A stretch of DNA of 64,000 nucleotides, taken from Brevibacterium daeguense. GTDB lineage: Bacteria > Actinomycetota > Actinomycetes > Actinomycetales > Brevibacteriaceae. Shown in pieces: positions 35,179 to 43,367 of this stretch. The stretch's first letter is position 1. Every line of letters starts with the position of its first letter. The stretch lies in NCBI RefSeq assembly GCF_021729135.1, contig NZ_JAJTWW010000009.1:1-64000 (forward strand). The letters run 5' to 3'. Position numbers and translations under genes: made by a program. The notes under the pieces are model-generated. The model saw only the letters and a list, made by a program, of their open reading frames with translations. It searched no databases and was not told where the DNA came from.

Positions 35179-35742
35179 CCCGGCCCGGCCGATCGGCGCG
35201 AACAGTACCGGGGGAGCGTTCTCCAGGAAGTCTCGAACAAGGGATGTCACCTGTCGGGGCTTTTCGAGCAGGAGCAGGTGGGACGTTCCCGGGACCACGG
35301 CCAGCTCACCACATGGCAGCGAGCGGTAGAGCGCGATCTGACTCTCCAGGGTGACGAAGTCGTCGGCGGTCACGATCAGCGCTCGGCCCGGGTAGGAGGT
35401 CAGGGCGTCCGTGGGCGCGACATCGTGGGCGGCCAGCTCGGCGACCTTGCGGACGATGACGGGGAAGTGCTCGCGGCCGTCGGGGGACAGTCGGGCGTAC
35501 CGGTCCACGATGACGGCCGGGTACCCGGCGTCTGCAGCGTCGTTCGCGGGGGTCTGCGGGCGGACGATCCAGTCGTCGGCCCGCAATGCGGAGCTGATGA
35601 TGATCAGTGAATGCACGAGCTCGGGCCGGCGGATCGCCACGAGGGCGGCCACGATCCCTCCGGCGCTGTAGCCGACCAGGTGCGCCGGCTCTCCAGCGAC
35701 GGATTCGATGACAGCAGCCGCGTCGGCACTCATCTGCTCCAT
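35173..35742 (-). pseudogene. Alpha/beta hydrolase missing its N-terminal part
   Basis: From the ATG at 35742 the 189-residue product has the nucleophile elbow GYSAGG and the late His (VPGTSHLLLLEKP), but lacks the first 60-70 residues of such hydrolases: the first strands and the HG oxyanion loop. The same frame reads ADTGPFTMEQMSADAAAV across the ATG, matching the region just before the elbow in full-length relatives, then turns into unrelated Pro-rich sequence. A 5' deletion near 35780 seems likely. Residual function is doubtful. Confidence 0.65.
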
Positions 35743-35829
35743 CGTGAACGGCCCGGTGTCGGCGCTGCTGCTCGGTGTTGGTGGTGGCCAGCGCGCCGCC
35801 AGTTTCCGGCTCCGCCCACCCCTGCGCTG

Positions 35830-36411
35830 TCAGTCCAGTGCGTACACGGCTGCCAGGGTGCCCTTGCTGGTCGTGGCGGTGCTCACGAGCCGCAGCGCCC
35901 GGGGTGCCGGCACGTCGCCGAACAGCCGCTTGCCGGTGCCGAGCAGCAGGGGGTGGATGAACAGCCGCAGCTCATCGATGAGTCCGGCCGTCAGCAGCTG
36001 GCGGAGAACGTTGCCGCTGCCGAGGATCACCATGTCTCCGCCGGTCGCGGTCTTCAGTCTGCGCACCGCCTCGGCCAGCTCACCGTGCAGCGGCACGGCC
36101 CCAGTCCAGTCCAGCGCCGGGCGGGTGCGCGTGGCGACGTGCTTGGGCGAGGAGTTCAGGCTGGCCGCCATCGGGTTGTCGTCCGACTGGAACGGCCAGA
36201 AGGCGGCCAGCTTCTCGTAGGTCCGACGCCCGAACAGGTACGCCGAGGTCGCACTCAGGCCTGCCGGATCCACGACCTCGTGCATGACGTCTCCGTACGG
36301 AGCGCCCCAGCCGCCGTGGTCGAAGCCGCCGTCCCGGTCCTCGTCGGGGGAGCCCAGCCCCTGCATCACGCCGTCGACGCTCAGGAACTCCACGGCTACC
36401 AGCTTGCTCAT
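35830..36411 (-). CDS. RibD C-terminal/dihydrofolate-reductase-like protein
   Basis: The 193-residue protein is a DHFR-fold RibD_C domain: KLVAVEFLSVDGVMQG at the first strand, YLFGRRTYEKLAAFWP, then GGDMVILGSGNVLRQLL and IHPLLLGTGKRLF. Such stand-alone proteins are common in actinobacterial accessory regions; the natural substrate is unknown. The ATG at 36411 is selected because the conserved strand begins there. It is divergent from the AraC-type regulator. Confidence 0.9.
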   Translation of the reverse strand: MSKLVAVEFLSVDGVMQGLGSPDEDRDGGFDHGGWGAPYGDVMHEVVDPAGLSATSAYLFGRRTYEKLAAFWPFQSDDNPMAASLNSSPKHVATRTRPALDWTGAVPLHGELAEAVRRLKTATGGDMVILGSGNVLRQLLTAGLIDELRLFIHPLLLGTGKRLFGDVPAPRALRLVSTATTSKGTLAAVYALD

Positions 36412-36490
36412 GATCCTCACTCCATTCGTGTCGCCTGCTCTCCATGCTCTGTTCCGGACTCCGGCTGTGGCTTGAACAAATCTGACCGGC

Positions 36491-36496
36491 GATACT
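36491..36496 (+). promoter_or_regulatory. Probable -10 box, leaderless AraC-type regulator
   Basis: GATACT followed by 6 bases and ATG 36503, again the spacing of a leaderless start. Confidence 0.45.
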
Positions 36497-36502
36497 GGAT
36501 GC

Positions 36503-37324
36503 ATGGCGATCCCGGAGCTGGTGCGGCACCGTCCGCACCCCAGCCTGGCCGGGCTGGTGGCGGGGATTGTCGGCCTGTCCGAGCTTGCCGACGATCCCGT
36601 CGAACGACGCCAGCCGGCCGGCAGCCTGCTGCCCCTGGTCGTGTCGTTCGGTGATCCCCTGGAGGTCGTCAGCCTTTCAGACGGCGAGGGGACGGGCCGC
36701 TACTCCTCGTTCATCGCCGGATTCATGCCCGGCCATGCGACCACGCGCTTCGTCGGCACCCAGCGCTGCGTGCAGGTCTACCTGACCCCGCTGGGCGCCT
36801 ATCGTCTGCTCGGCCTTCCGGGGCAGGACCTCGCACGGCGCGTGACCAGCCTGGACGCAGCCGCCCCGTTCCTCGGCGGCTCGCTGCCCGAGCGCCTCGC
36901 GGAGACCGCGACGTGGGCCGGCCGGATCGGCGCGGTAGAGCAGGCCCTGCTCTCGGCCCTCGATGCAGGTCCCGAGGCGGAGCCGGTCGTGGCCTGGCTG
37001 TGGAACCGGATCTGCCGCTCCGGAGGCCGTGCCCGGATCGACAACCTGGTCAATCAGACTGGGTGGAGCCATCGCTACGTGGCGACCCGTTTCCGGGATC
37101 AGATCGGATTGTCACCCAAGGCCGCCTCGGGCATAGTTCGGTTCGAGCGCGCGACGGCCGATCTCGGCCGAGGGGCGCTGGCCGAACTCGCGGCCGCGCA
37201 CGGGTATGCCGACCAGAGCCACTTCACCCGGGAGGTGGTCCGCTATTCCGGTGAGCCGCCGCGGGCTCTGCTGGCGGCGCAGCGCCCCACGGCGTACACC
37301 GCCCTCGGTGCCGGACCTCCCTGA
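36503..37324 (+). CDS. AraC-family transcriptional regulator
   Basis: The 273-residue protein has an N-terminal effector domain (to about 160) and a C-terminal AraC-type double helix-turn-helix: IDNLVNQTGWSHRYVATRFRDQIGLSPK in the first, LAELAAAHGYADQSHFTREVVRYSGEPPR in the second. The pattern GYADQSHFTRE is the family hallmark. It is divergent from the RibD-like gene, which it may control. Leaderless start; no RBS. Confidence 0.92.
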   Translation: MAIPELVRHRPHPSLAGLVAGIVGLSELADDPVERRQPAGSLLPLVVSFGDPLEVVSLSDGEGTGRYSSFIAGFMPGHATTRFVGTQRCVQVYLTPLGAYRLLGLPGQDLARRVTSLDAAAPFLGGSLPERLAETATWAGRIGAVEQALLSALDAGPEAEPVVAWLWNRICRSGGRARIDNLVNQTGWSHRYVATRFRDQIGLSPKAASGIVRFERATADLGRGALAELAAAHGYADQSHFTREVVRYSGEPPRALLAAQRPTAYTALGAGPP

Positions 37325-37359
37325 GTCCACCGCAATGGCGGTCTGGGTCGGAGTCGTCG

Positions 37360-37950
37360 TCAGGTGCTTCTCTGCTCGGAGTTCTCCACGACGTCGAGTA
37401 GGCGATCGACGAGCCGCGAGGAATCGGCCACGGACATGGGCTCGGTGAAGAGCGCGTAGAAGTACAGCGGTGCTACGACGATCTCGAGAAGCTGCTCAAG
37501 AGTCGGCACGGCTTCGCCTCGGGCCTCGGCCCGGTCGAGCATCACCTGGAGCTGCCGACTGCGCTCGACGAACGCCGCCGACGTCTCCCGCGGCTCACCG
37601 GGGCGCATCTCAAGGACCACGGCACGCAGGATGAGGGGGACGAGGTGGTCTGCCAGGGGCTCGGCGACGGCCGCGGCGTACAGCCGGAGGTCCTCGCGCA
37701 GGGAACCGGTGTCGGGCAGTGCCGCGGTCGTGGCCGACCACTCGTTGACCACGTCGGTCAGCAGACCGGACATGGTGCCCCAGCGCCGGTAGATCGTGGC
37801 TTGGTGCACCCCGGATGCCTCTGCCACCAAGGGGACGCTCAACTCCTCCCACTGGTGCTTCTCCAGCAGCTCGAGCGCCGCGGCGTGCACCGCGGCGCGC
37901 ACCCGGGCGGAGCGCCCGCCGGGGCGCTGCATCGTTCGACCGTCGTCCAT
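37360..37950 (-). CDS. TetR-family transcriptional regulator
   Basis: The 196-residue protein has an N-terminal TetR helix-turn-helix (VPLVAEASGVHQATIYRRWGTMSGLL) and a helical ligand domain with a C-terminal block resembling the TetR_C_11/16 type. Its ligand is unknown. The ATG is 37950; upstream stands ATTGCGTTA (37974-37982), whose complement TAACGCAAT also occurs at 33710-33718 before the membrane-protein gene at 33797, a weak hint of a shared operator. Confidence 0.92.
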   Translation of the reverse strand: MDDGRTMQRPGGRSARVRAAVHAAALELLEKHQWEELSVPLVAEASGVHQATIYRRWGTMSGLLTDVVNEWSATTAALPDTGSLREDLRLYAAAVAEPLADHLVPLILRAVVLEMRPGEPRETSAAFVERSRQLQVMLDRAEARGEAVPTLEQLLEIVVAPLYFYALFTEPMSVADSSRLVDRLLDVVENSEQRST

Positions 37951-38143
37951 GCGGACACATTACCGCGAAACTCATTGCGTTAGTGCTCGGGTGAGCGCTG
38001 TGCGAGACCCTCCGCACGAACCTTCCTCGATGGCATTGCCAGTCAGCAGGCCGTACGGCGCTCGAACAGGCTGGCGTCCTTCGGGTGAGAGCGCTGTGTC
38101 GGCTCCGACTCCTGATCGACAATCTGCCGATCAGCCTCATCCC

Positions 38144-38518
38144 TCACAGGTAGGGGCGGGTGATCAGCTCAAGGTAATGCCCTGATGGATCGAGGAGGTA
38201 GACCCCACGGCCACCGTGCTCATGGTTGATCTCTCCTGGCCGAGATCGCTGGGGATCCGCCCAGTGGACCCGGCCGCTGTCGGTGATCATGGCGTAGGCC
38301 CGGTCGAAGTGCGCGTCGTCGAGCAGGTAGGCATAGTGCTGGGGAGGGAACTCCATCGGCGGGGTGGCGAACTGCAGCAGTACACCGTGCCCGATCTGCA
38401 GGTTGACGAAAGGGCCCCAGGATGGGGCCTCATCCGCCTCCAGCAGGTCCTGATAGAACCCGGCCATCTCGGCAGGATTCGTCGAGGCGATGATCGTGTG
38501 GTTGAAATGCGCTGTCAT
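38144..38518 (-). CDS. VOC (glyoxalase/bleomycin-resistance fold) protein
   Basis: The 124-residue protein is a single VOC unit: FNHTIIASTNPAEMAGFYQDLL at the first beta-alpha module, then GVYLLDPSGHYLELITRPY, where the final Glu is a usual metal ligand. Members bind metals and small molecules (dioxygenases, epimerases, drug binding). AAGGAG stands ahead of ATG 38518. It follows the SRPBCC gene on the same strand. Confidence 0.88.
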   Translation of the reverse strand: MTAHFNHTIIASTNPAEMAGFYQDLLEADEAPSWGPFVNLQIGHGVLLQFATPPMEFPPQHYAYLLDDAHFDRAYAMITDSGRVHWADPQRSRPGEINHEHGGRGVYLLDPSGHYLELITRPYL

Positions 38519-38581
38519 GGTTCTCCTTGAGGCGTCTGAATTCCTACTGGTGGGTGCGGTCATGGGAGCTAGGGCGGGTCG

Positions 38582-39079
38582 TCAGCGTGCTTGTTCTTCG
38601 AAGTACTCCCGCTGGGCGGGGAAATAGTCGTCGAAACTTGGCATCGGCGAGCGGTTGATCGACGCGAGGAGCTGATCGAGGTAGTACTCCCAACCAGGAC
38701 CGATCTCGCCGATGGATGCCGGATCGACGCGGTGCATGACGAAACGCAAATCTGTTCGGTCCGCAGCACTGGTGAGTTCGATGGAGACGTCCCAGTAGCC
38801 GCTCTCGTCGATGGCCAGGACCCTGAGGCGGTTGGGAGCGTCGCATTCGGTGATCTGGACCTCTGCCCAGGGTGCATCGTCCTCGAAGCCGAGTTGGAGC
38901 TTGACCGTTTCTCCGACGGCACCGGTGCCTGTCCATCGGCCGATCCAGCGTGCGGTGCGCTCGGGTTCGGTGATGCTGGTCCACACGTCCCGGATCGGTC
39001 GCGGCAGAGTGCGGGTGAGGATGAGGTCGTCTCCGTCGGGGGTGGCCACGAGTCGGCCGGTCGGCGTGGGTGTGTTCAC
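38582..39079 (-). CDS. SRPBCC family (AHSA1-like) protein
   Basis: The 165-residue protein shows the START-like fold pattern LILTRTLPRPIRDVWTSITEPERTARWIG, WAEVQITECDAPNRLRV, and a long C-terminal helix that reads GPGWEYYLDQLLASI. AHSA1-type proteins bind hydrophobic ligands or protein partners; roles are varied. The last 42 bases have a near-identical copy at 32028-32069. RBS AAGGAGAA precedes ATG 39079. Confidence 0.9.
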   Translation of the reverse strand: MNTPTPTGRLVATPDGDDLILTRTLPRPIRDVWTSITEPERTARWIGRWTGTGAVGETVKLQLGFEDDAPWAEVQITECDAPNRLRVLAIDESGYWDVSIELTSAADRTDLRFVMHRVDPASIGEIGPGWEYYLDQLLASINRSPMPSFDDYFPAQREYFEEQAR

Positions 39080-39103
39080 GATGTTCTCCTTGGTGTCGTC
39101 AGA

Positions 39104-39413
39104 TCATGCATTCTCACGAGTCGATCTGCTGAGCTCGGCGAGGAGCGCGAACCCGTGGCGGTCGATGGATGCTGAGGTCGCCGACAGGATGACTGCGCCG
39201 GTGTCTGCGGTTCGATCGAGTCCCAGCCAGGACCGGAAGCCACCGGACCCGCCGTTGTGCCAGGTGACTTCGCGTCCGTCCAGTTCGGTGGTGACCCGGC
39301 ATGACGGCGGTCCCCGACGGAGTTGCCGTGACGGCGGCGAACACCGGGTGACGGGACCCGAGCAGCCCGCCGACCTTCTCCGCAAGGTCGGAGTCGCTGC
39401 AGACCCTGCTCAT
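39104..39413 (-). pseudogene. Serine beta-lactamase-like hydrolase relic
   Basis: The fragment codes for the end of a class C-like serine hydrolase (VTTELDGREVTWHNGGSGGF, WLGLDRTADTGAVILSATS), including the HNGG of the third motif. Its upstream part (SDSDLAEKVGGLLGS) lies in another frame, with the switch near 39300. About three quarters of the normal 380-residue protein is missing. Confidence 0.7.
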
Positions 39414-39862
39414 CACGGGGTGCCCTCCGCTGGTGTCGGTGACATCTGGTCGTGCCACCCGCCGGCGACCATGGTCTGGAACTTCCATCCCTCGGCGGTG
39501 CGGATCAGCAGGTCGCCGTACCGCATCTGCTGGGTGAACCCGTTCACAGTGAAGGACGCATCGGAGACTACGAAGCACAGAGCCGGCGACAGGAAGATCG
39601 GCTGCCGCCTGGATTCCATCGTGACCTCGTCGTCGCTGATGACCTGGGCCATCTGGGCGAAGTACTGGCTCCGGTCGAGCAGGCCGGCCATGCCGTGGCC
39701 GTTGGCGTCATCGGTCACCTCGTTGAGGGGGAAGGCGGCCAGGTCCGCCATCGCCTCCAGGTCCTTGCTCGCTGCGAACCGGTCGTACTGCGCGAACCAG
39801 TCCAGGACCTCCTGGATCAGTTCCGGGGTTGCGGCCGGGCCGGCCAGGATTGTGTTCTCCAT
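39413..39862 (-). CDS. NTF2-like/SnoaL-type protein
   Basis: The 149-residue protein begins with a long helix (TPELIQEVLDWFAQYDRFAASKDLEAMADLAAFPLNEVTDD), then a beta-sheet with GDLLIRTAEGWKFQTMVAGGWHD at the end, as in NTF2/SnoaL-like cone folds. Such proteins bind or convert small hydrophobic ligands. ATG 39862 has GGAG eight bases upstream; two earlier in-frame ATGs lack this. It abuts the hydrolase relic and follows the nitroreductase gene on the same strand. Confidence 0.82.
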   Translation of the reverse strand: MENTILAGPAATPELIQEVLDWFAQYDRFAASKDLEAMADLAAFPLNEVTDDANGHGMAGLLDRSQYFAQMAQVISDDEVTMESRRQPIFLSPALCFVVSDASFTVNGFTQQMRYGDLLIRTAEGWKFQTMVAGGWHDQMSPTPAEGTP

Positions 39863-39911
39863 TGGAGTCTCCATTTCAGTGGGCATTCGGTCGAGTCGAG
39901 GAGCGGGAGTG

Positions 39912-41126
39912 TCAGGTGGTGAGGACCCTGGGGACGGGTCGCCGCGGGCTGGGCGGTGCCTGCTGCGTGGGATGCCCGATCCGGAAGGTGAACAGGGCAC
40001 GCCAGCCCGGATCACCGAGGAGTTCCTCCAGGGCGGCGCCGTACTCGGGCCTGAGGCCGAGCTGGGCCTCCCGGTCGGCGCGTTCGTGGAGCTGGTTCAT
40101 CGGCTGGGCCGCGAGGCGGTTGACTGTCGTCCAGAGGTGTATGCGCTGCCAGATGCGCCCGACTCGGATCCGCTGGGCACGGTCCCGGTCGTCGCGGACC
40201 GCGAGGATGCCGAAGGCTCCGGCGGTGCCGGCCTGTTCATGCACGGAAGCGAGCCAGGCCCGGCCTGCCTCCTCGGGGCCGGGGTCTGGCAGCATTTTGG
40301 CGGCCAGGACAGCCGCAGCAGCGAGTCCCATGGTGTCGAGCGTCAGGCCGTCCCTGTGGTGCTCGATGCTCTGCTTGTCCTGGCGCAGCCACCGCGGGCC
40401 GTTGTCATAGGACTGTTCCGGGTCGGCGTTGATGTCTGCGGCGGCTCCGGCCAGCAACTCGTGGATCCTGTCCCGCTCGGCCCGCGAGGTGAACCAGTGG
40501 ACCCGGACGTCTGGTTCGTCGTTCAGCGCTCCCAGCGTGGTCAGCGACGAGTTCGACACCGGCCGGGACGTGTCGAAGGGGTAGCGGTTCGTGTGCCGGT
40601 GCGGGATCGCCGAGTAGAGCTCTGTCTCCTCTGCCCGGCCGGGGGAGAGAGCGACGGTGGCGACATGACCGGGATCCGCGGGATCGGGGCCGAGCAGGAG
40701 CTTATGCTCGTAGCCGTTGGCGGGAGCGGCCAGCAGCAGGTTCTCCAGGGCGCAACCGAGCCCGATGTGCAGCTCACGCCCGAAGGGGTCGAGGGAGCCC
40801 AGGCTCCTGCTCGTGTCCTCGAACAGGTCCAGGCTTGTGTCCTGCACCCGGAACAGCCAGGGCTGGGCGTTGTGGGCGTTGGAGGCGAGGATGGCCGCCG
40901 ACACCAGCGCTATGGGGACGTCCTGCCCCTCTGCCTGCCAGTCCGTCCAAGGCGCGAAGGCCTGGCCTCCGGCAGGATCGAAGACGCCGCGGGTATCGGC
41001 GCGCCTGGTGCTGCCCAGCGCGATCACGACCAGTGCCGCCCCGCTTCCCGTGAGCACGGTGCGTCGGCTGATCCGCGGTTCGTGGGCCGCCTCAGCCCTT
41101 GGTGCCGACCGGATGTTCACGCCCAT
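39912..41126 (-). CDS. Acg-type nitroreductase-family flavoprotein with twin-arginine signal
   Basis: The 404-residue protein has a twin-arginine signal (SRRTVLTGSGAALVVIALG) and a nitroreductase-fold body that begins ALVSAAILASNAHNAQPWLFRV, as in the mycobacterial Acg/Rv3127 FMN-dependent oxidoreductases. Further blocks: GLGCALENLLLAA, HRHTNRYPFD and GQ-type C-terminus. The substrate is unknown. The gene is divergent from a TetR regulator and two related palindromes lie between them, so it is the likely main target. The ATG 41126 is followed by a basic leader fitting the signal. Confidence 0.85.
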   Translation of the reverse strand: MGVNIRSAPRAEAAHEPRISRRTVLTGSGAALVVIALGSTRRADTRGVFDPAGGQAFAPWTDWQAEGQDVPIALVSAAILASNAHNAQPWLFRVQDTSLDLFEDTSRSLGSLDPFGRELHIGLGCALENLLLAAPANGYEHKLLLGPDPADPGHVATVALSPGRAEETELYSAIPHRHTNRYPFDTSRPVSNSSLTTLGALNDEPDVRVHWFTSRAERDRIHELLAGAAADINADPEQSYDNGPRWLRQDKQSIEHHRDGLTLDTMGLAAAAVLAAKMLPDPGPEEAGRAWLASVHEQAGTAGAFGILAVRDDRDRAQRIRVGRIWQRIHLWTTVNRLAAQPMNQLHERADREAQLGLRPEYGAALEELLGDPGWRALFTFRIGHPTQQAPPSPRRPVPRVLTT

Positions 41127-41151
41127 GACAATGCTTCCTCGAGAACTGTGG

Positions 41152-41167
41152 TAGCACGACTGTGCTG
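41152..41167. promoter_or_regulatory. TetR operator candidate 1 (imperfect palindrome)
   Basis: TAGCACGACTGTGCTG matches the perfect palindrome at 41177-41192 in both half-sites with changes only in the centre and last base. It lies 26 bases upstream of the nitroreductase start. Confidence 0.65.
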
Positions 41168-41176
41168 GATTAAAAC

Positions 41177-41192
41177 TAGCACAGCTGTGCTA
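41177..41192. promoter_or_regulatory. TetR operator candidate 2 (perfect 16-bp palindrome)
   Basis: TAGCACAGCTGTGCTA is fully self-complementary. Its end runs into TATAAAG (41191-41197), a likely -10 element for the TetR gene that starts at 41203, so binding would block transcription of the regulator itself. Confidence 0.75.
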
Positions 41193-41202
41193 TAAAGAGA
41201 AG

Positions 41203-41790
41203 ATGCCGAAAGTGGTGGATTCGATCGCCCGTCGCCGCGAACTGGCCCAGGCGGTCTGGCGGGTCGTCCGACGGGACGGACTGGAGCGTGCCTCAGTGCG
41301 CGAGGTCGCCCGCGAGGCCGGCGTGTCGACGGGCTCGCTGCGGCATTACTTCGGCAGCCAGTCCGAGCTGATGGTCTTCGCAATGCGCCTGGTCATCGAG
41401 CACATCGAGGAGCGCCTGGCCGCGTTGGAGGTCCCGGCCGACCGGCTGCCGGCGGCCCGGGCGGTCTTCGCCGAGCTGCTGCCGTTGGATGAGGAGCGGC
41501 AAGCGGAGAACGAGGTCTGGGTGGCCTTCACCGCCCGGTCCCTGGTGGAACCGGAGCTGCGTGAACTGAGCAATGAGGCCTATGGCCGGCTGCGCGCTGC
41601 GTGCAGGAAGTGGGTCGCGCCACTGCTCCCCGAGGCCGCAGCGGACACGGTCGAGATGGAGGCCGAGCGCCTCTTCGCGCTGCTGGACGGCCTCGCCGTC
41701 CACGGTGCCATGCACCCCGAACAGGCCACCGCCGACCATCTGCTGGCCGTCCTCGACCATCATCTCCACCAGGTCTCGGCCACGGGCTGA
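41203..41790 (+). CDS. TetR-family transcriptional regulator
   Basis: The 195-residue protein has an N-terminal helix-turn-helix (SVREVAREAGVSTGSLRHYFGSQSEL) and a helical C-domain of the TetR_C_6/BetI-like type (ERQAENEVWVAFTARSLVEPELREL). It faces the nitroreductase gene across a 76-bp gap with two related palindromes, one overlapping its own probable -10, so autoregulation and control of the nitroreductase are likely. A third site at 43139 would extend the regulon. Confidence 0.93.
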   Translation: MPKVVDSIARRRELAQAVWRVVRRDGLERASVREVAREAGVSTGSLRHYFGSQSELMVFAMRLVIEHIEERLAALEVPADRLPAARAVFAELLPLDEERQAENEVWVAFTARSLVEPELRELSNEAYGRLRAACRKWVAPLLPEAAADTVEMEAERLFALLDGLAVHGAMHPEQATADHLLAVLDHHLHQVSATG

Positions 41791-41883
41791 GGGGCGTCGC
41801 TGCTGAAGAAGTGCGAGCAGGCCGATGACGGAAGGTCATCGCGCAAGCAGGTGACTGTCCAAGCTCGATGCGTGGTGATTGCA

Positions 41884-42393
41884 TCACGGCCTCCTGTCGT
41901 CGAGCAGGATCTCCGCGTACACGGAACGGTCGTCATCGTGACGGATGATTGCACCGGCCCGGCGCAGGGCGGCGATGGCGGGTGCGTTGGTCGCGGTCGT
42001 CCGCGCGGTGAGCCGTGAGGCGCCGATCGCTGCGGCCCGCTCTGCGATGAGCCGGAGCACCACGGCGCTCAGACCGCGTCCCCGCCAGGAGGCGGCGAGC
42101 CAGATCCCGCTCTCCAGCGCATCAGGGGTCTGCGGCGATGATCGGTGCAGACGGACAGCGCCGACGATCCGACCGCCGACGCGGATGGCCGCGGTCTCCT
42201 CCTCGCCGCCGGCGAACCCTGTCCGTCGCAGTCGGTGGAAGGCGCGCAGCCACTCCACGCGGTCGGGGGTCCAGCCCTCACCCAGAGGCGGCGTCACCTC
42301 ATCCGGGGCAGCGTCGGTCGTCGCGACCGCCACGAGCTCGTCCAGGACTGCCTCGTCGACGACGACGAGCTCGACACCGGACACCTGGTCCAT
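41884..42393 (-). CDS. GNAT-family N-acetyltransferase
   Basis: The 169-residue protein shows the GNAT acetyl-CoA loop in WLAASWRGRGLSAVVLRLIAE, with TARTTATNAPAIAALRRAGA in the following motif. It would transfer an acetyl group to an unknown amine. ATG 42393 shares a base with the stop of the upstream fragment (TGATG), giving a full-length single GNAT domain. The frame is open farther to a GTG at 42465, so a longer start cannot be ruled out. Confidence 0.8.
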   Translation of the reverse strand: MDQVSGVELVVVDEAVLDELVAVATTDAAPDEVTPPLGEGWTPDRVEWLRAFHRLRRTGFAGGEEETAAIRVGGRIVGAVRLHRSSPQTPDALESGIWLAASWRGRGLSAVVLRLIAERAAAIGASRLTARTTATNAPAIAALRRAGAIIRHDDDRSVYAEILLDDRRP

Positions 42394-42608
42394 CAGCTGC
42401 TCGTTCCACCGGCCGGAGGCCTCCGCGAAGACAGCGGCGTGGTCATCCACGGCTCGCAGCGCCACTCGCTCTCGTCGACGTCCCGCTCCCGCGACGGCGC
42501 GGAACCGAGCATCTCCGGGGACCCGGCCAACGCAGCTAACCGCAGGTCACGGAATCGATTCCACAGCGCCGGTTTCACGATGGCTATCTGCTCGCCAGGT
42601 CCCGGCAT
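42393..42608 (-). pseudogene. N-terminal fragment of a second GNAT acetyltransferase
   Basis: The 71-residue reading frame begins like a GNAT protein: WNRFRDLRLAALAGSPEMLGS then SRERDVDESEWR, typical of the first helices. It then loses the fold (TTPLSSRRPPAGGTSS) and stops at the start of the intact GNAT gene. In another frame the next codons read AVDDHAAVFAEASGRW, which could be the original continuation, so a frameshift followed by fusion or deletion is likely. It follows the NTF2-like gene by four bases with a GGAGTGAG ribosome-binding site. Confidence 0.6.
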
Positions 42609-42612
42609 GCTC

Positions 42613-43023
42613 TCACTCCGGCGCGGATCGGTCCCGGGGAGTCAGCTGCGTCAGTACGCAGCGCCAGCCCTCGGGTCCCTGGACCAGCAGATTCGTGGTC
42701 CATTCGTCCGCCTCGATCGGCTGGCCCTGGAACGAGCCGGTGTTGCAGCAGTGAGTGCGCACGACCGCGACCGGTCCATAGCGGTCGATTCCGAGGACCT
42801 CGTGGGTCATGCGGTCGTGACGCAGCTCCCCGGCGGCCACCACGTCGTGAAAGGCCTGCCGAGAGATCACCCCCGGCCGGTCGATGAGGATCCAGTTCTC
42901 GGCGGTGAACGCCGCGATCCGCTCAACCTCGTTGGTGACGATGGCCTCCGCCCAGCGGGGTATGAAACTCGCCAGCTCACCCTCTGCCTCGGCTGCCGGC
43001 TCCGCCGAATCAGTTGCTGCCAT
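42613..43023 (-). CDS. NTF2-like/DUF4440-type protein
   Basis: The 136-residue protein has an N-terminal helix (GELASFIPRWAEAIVTNEVERIAAFTAENWILID) and a beta-rich rest (GPVAVVRTHCCNTGSF, WTTNLLVQGPEGWRCVLTQLTP), matching DUF4440/SnoaL-like cone folds. Its ligand is unknown. GAAGGAG precedes ATG 43023. It heads a short operon with the GNAT fragment and the GNAT gene; a TetR operator-like sequence stands about 115 bases upstream. Confidence 0.85.
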   Translation of the reverse strand: MAATDSAEPAAEAEGELASFIPRWAEAIVTNEVERIAAFTAENWILIDRPGVISRQAFHDVVAAGELRHDRMTHEVLGIDRYGPVAVVRTHCCNTGSFQGQPIEADEWTTNLLVQGPEGWRCVLTQLTPRDRSAPE

Positions 43024-43138
43024 GATGCGCACTCCTTCGTGAATGACCCAGGGCCGTCGCGACGCGGGCAACACCCGGTGTGACTCCGGAGGTCATCACG
43101 GGTGAGTGGGGCGCAGACCGCCAGAGTGGCTTCTTTTA

Positions 43139-43154
43139 TAACACGACTGTGCTA
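43139..43154. promoter_or_regulatory. TetR operator candidate 3
   Basis: TAACACGACTGTGCTA matches the nitroreductase-side operator (41152) at 14 of 16 positions and overlaps the end of TTTTATAA. It lies upstream of the minus-strand NTF2-like/GNAT operon, about 2 kb from the regulator gene. Confidence 0.65.
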
Positions 43155-43322
43155 CTTTGTCAGCACTCAACATATCTGTGTGTGAGCCTGCAGTTCCGCA
43201 ACCGCGACCTCATCGCTACGGCAAGGGATCCGACCAGCGACGCGGCGCGGTGATGCAGCAACGGGTGTCGAGGCTGATCTGGAGGTGCGGGTTTCTGTGG
43301 GTGGCCGACTGCTGGAGACAGA

Positions 43323-43367
43323 AGAACCCCCGCTCTCCCATGTATTTACTGGGATTGCGGGGGTTCT
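43323..43367 (-). terminator. Hairpin after the tRNA cluster
   Basis: Perfect 11-base arms (43323-43333 AGAACCCCCGC and 43357-43367) enclose a 23-base loop; on the minus strand the stem is followed by TCTGTCT. It lies just downstream of tRNA-Phe and likely ends the tRNA transcript. Confidence 0.6.
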
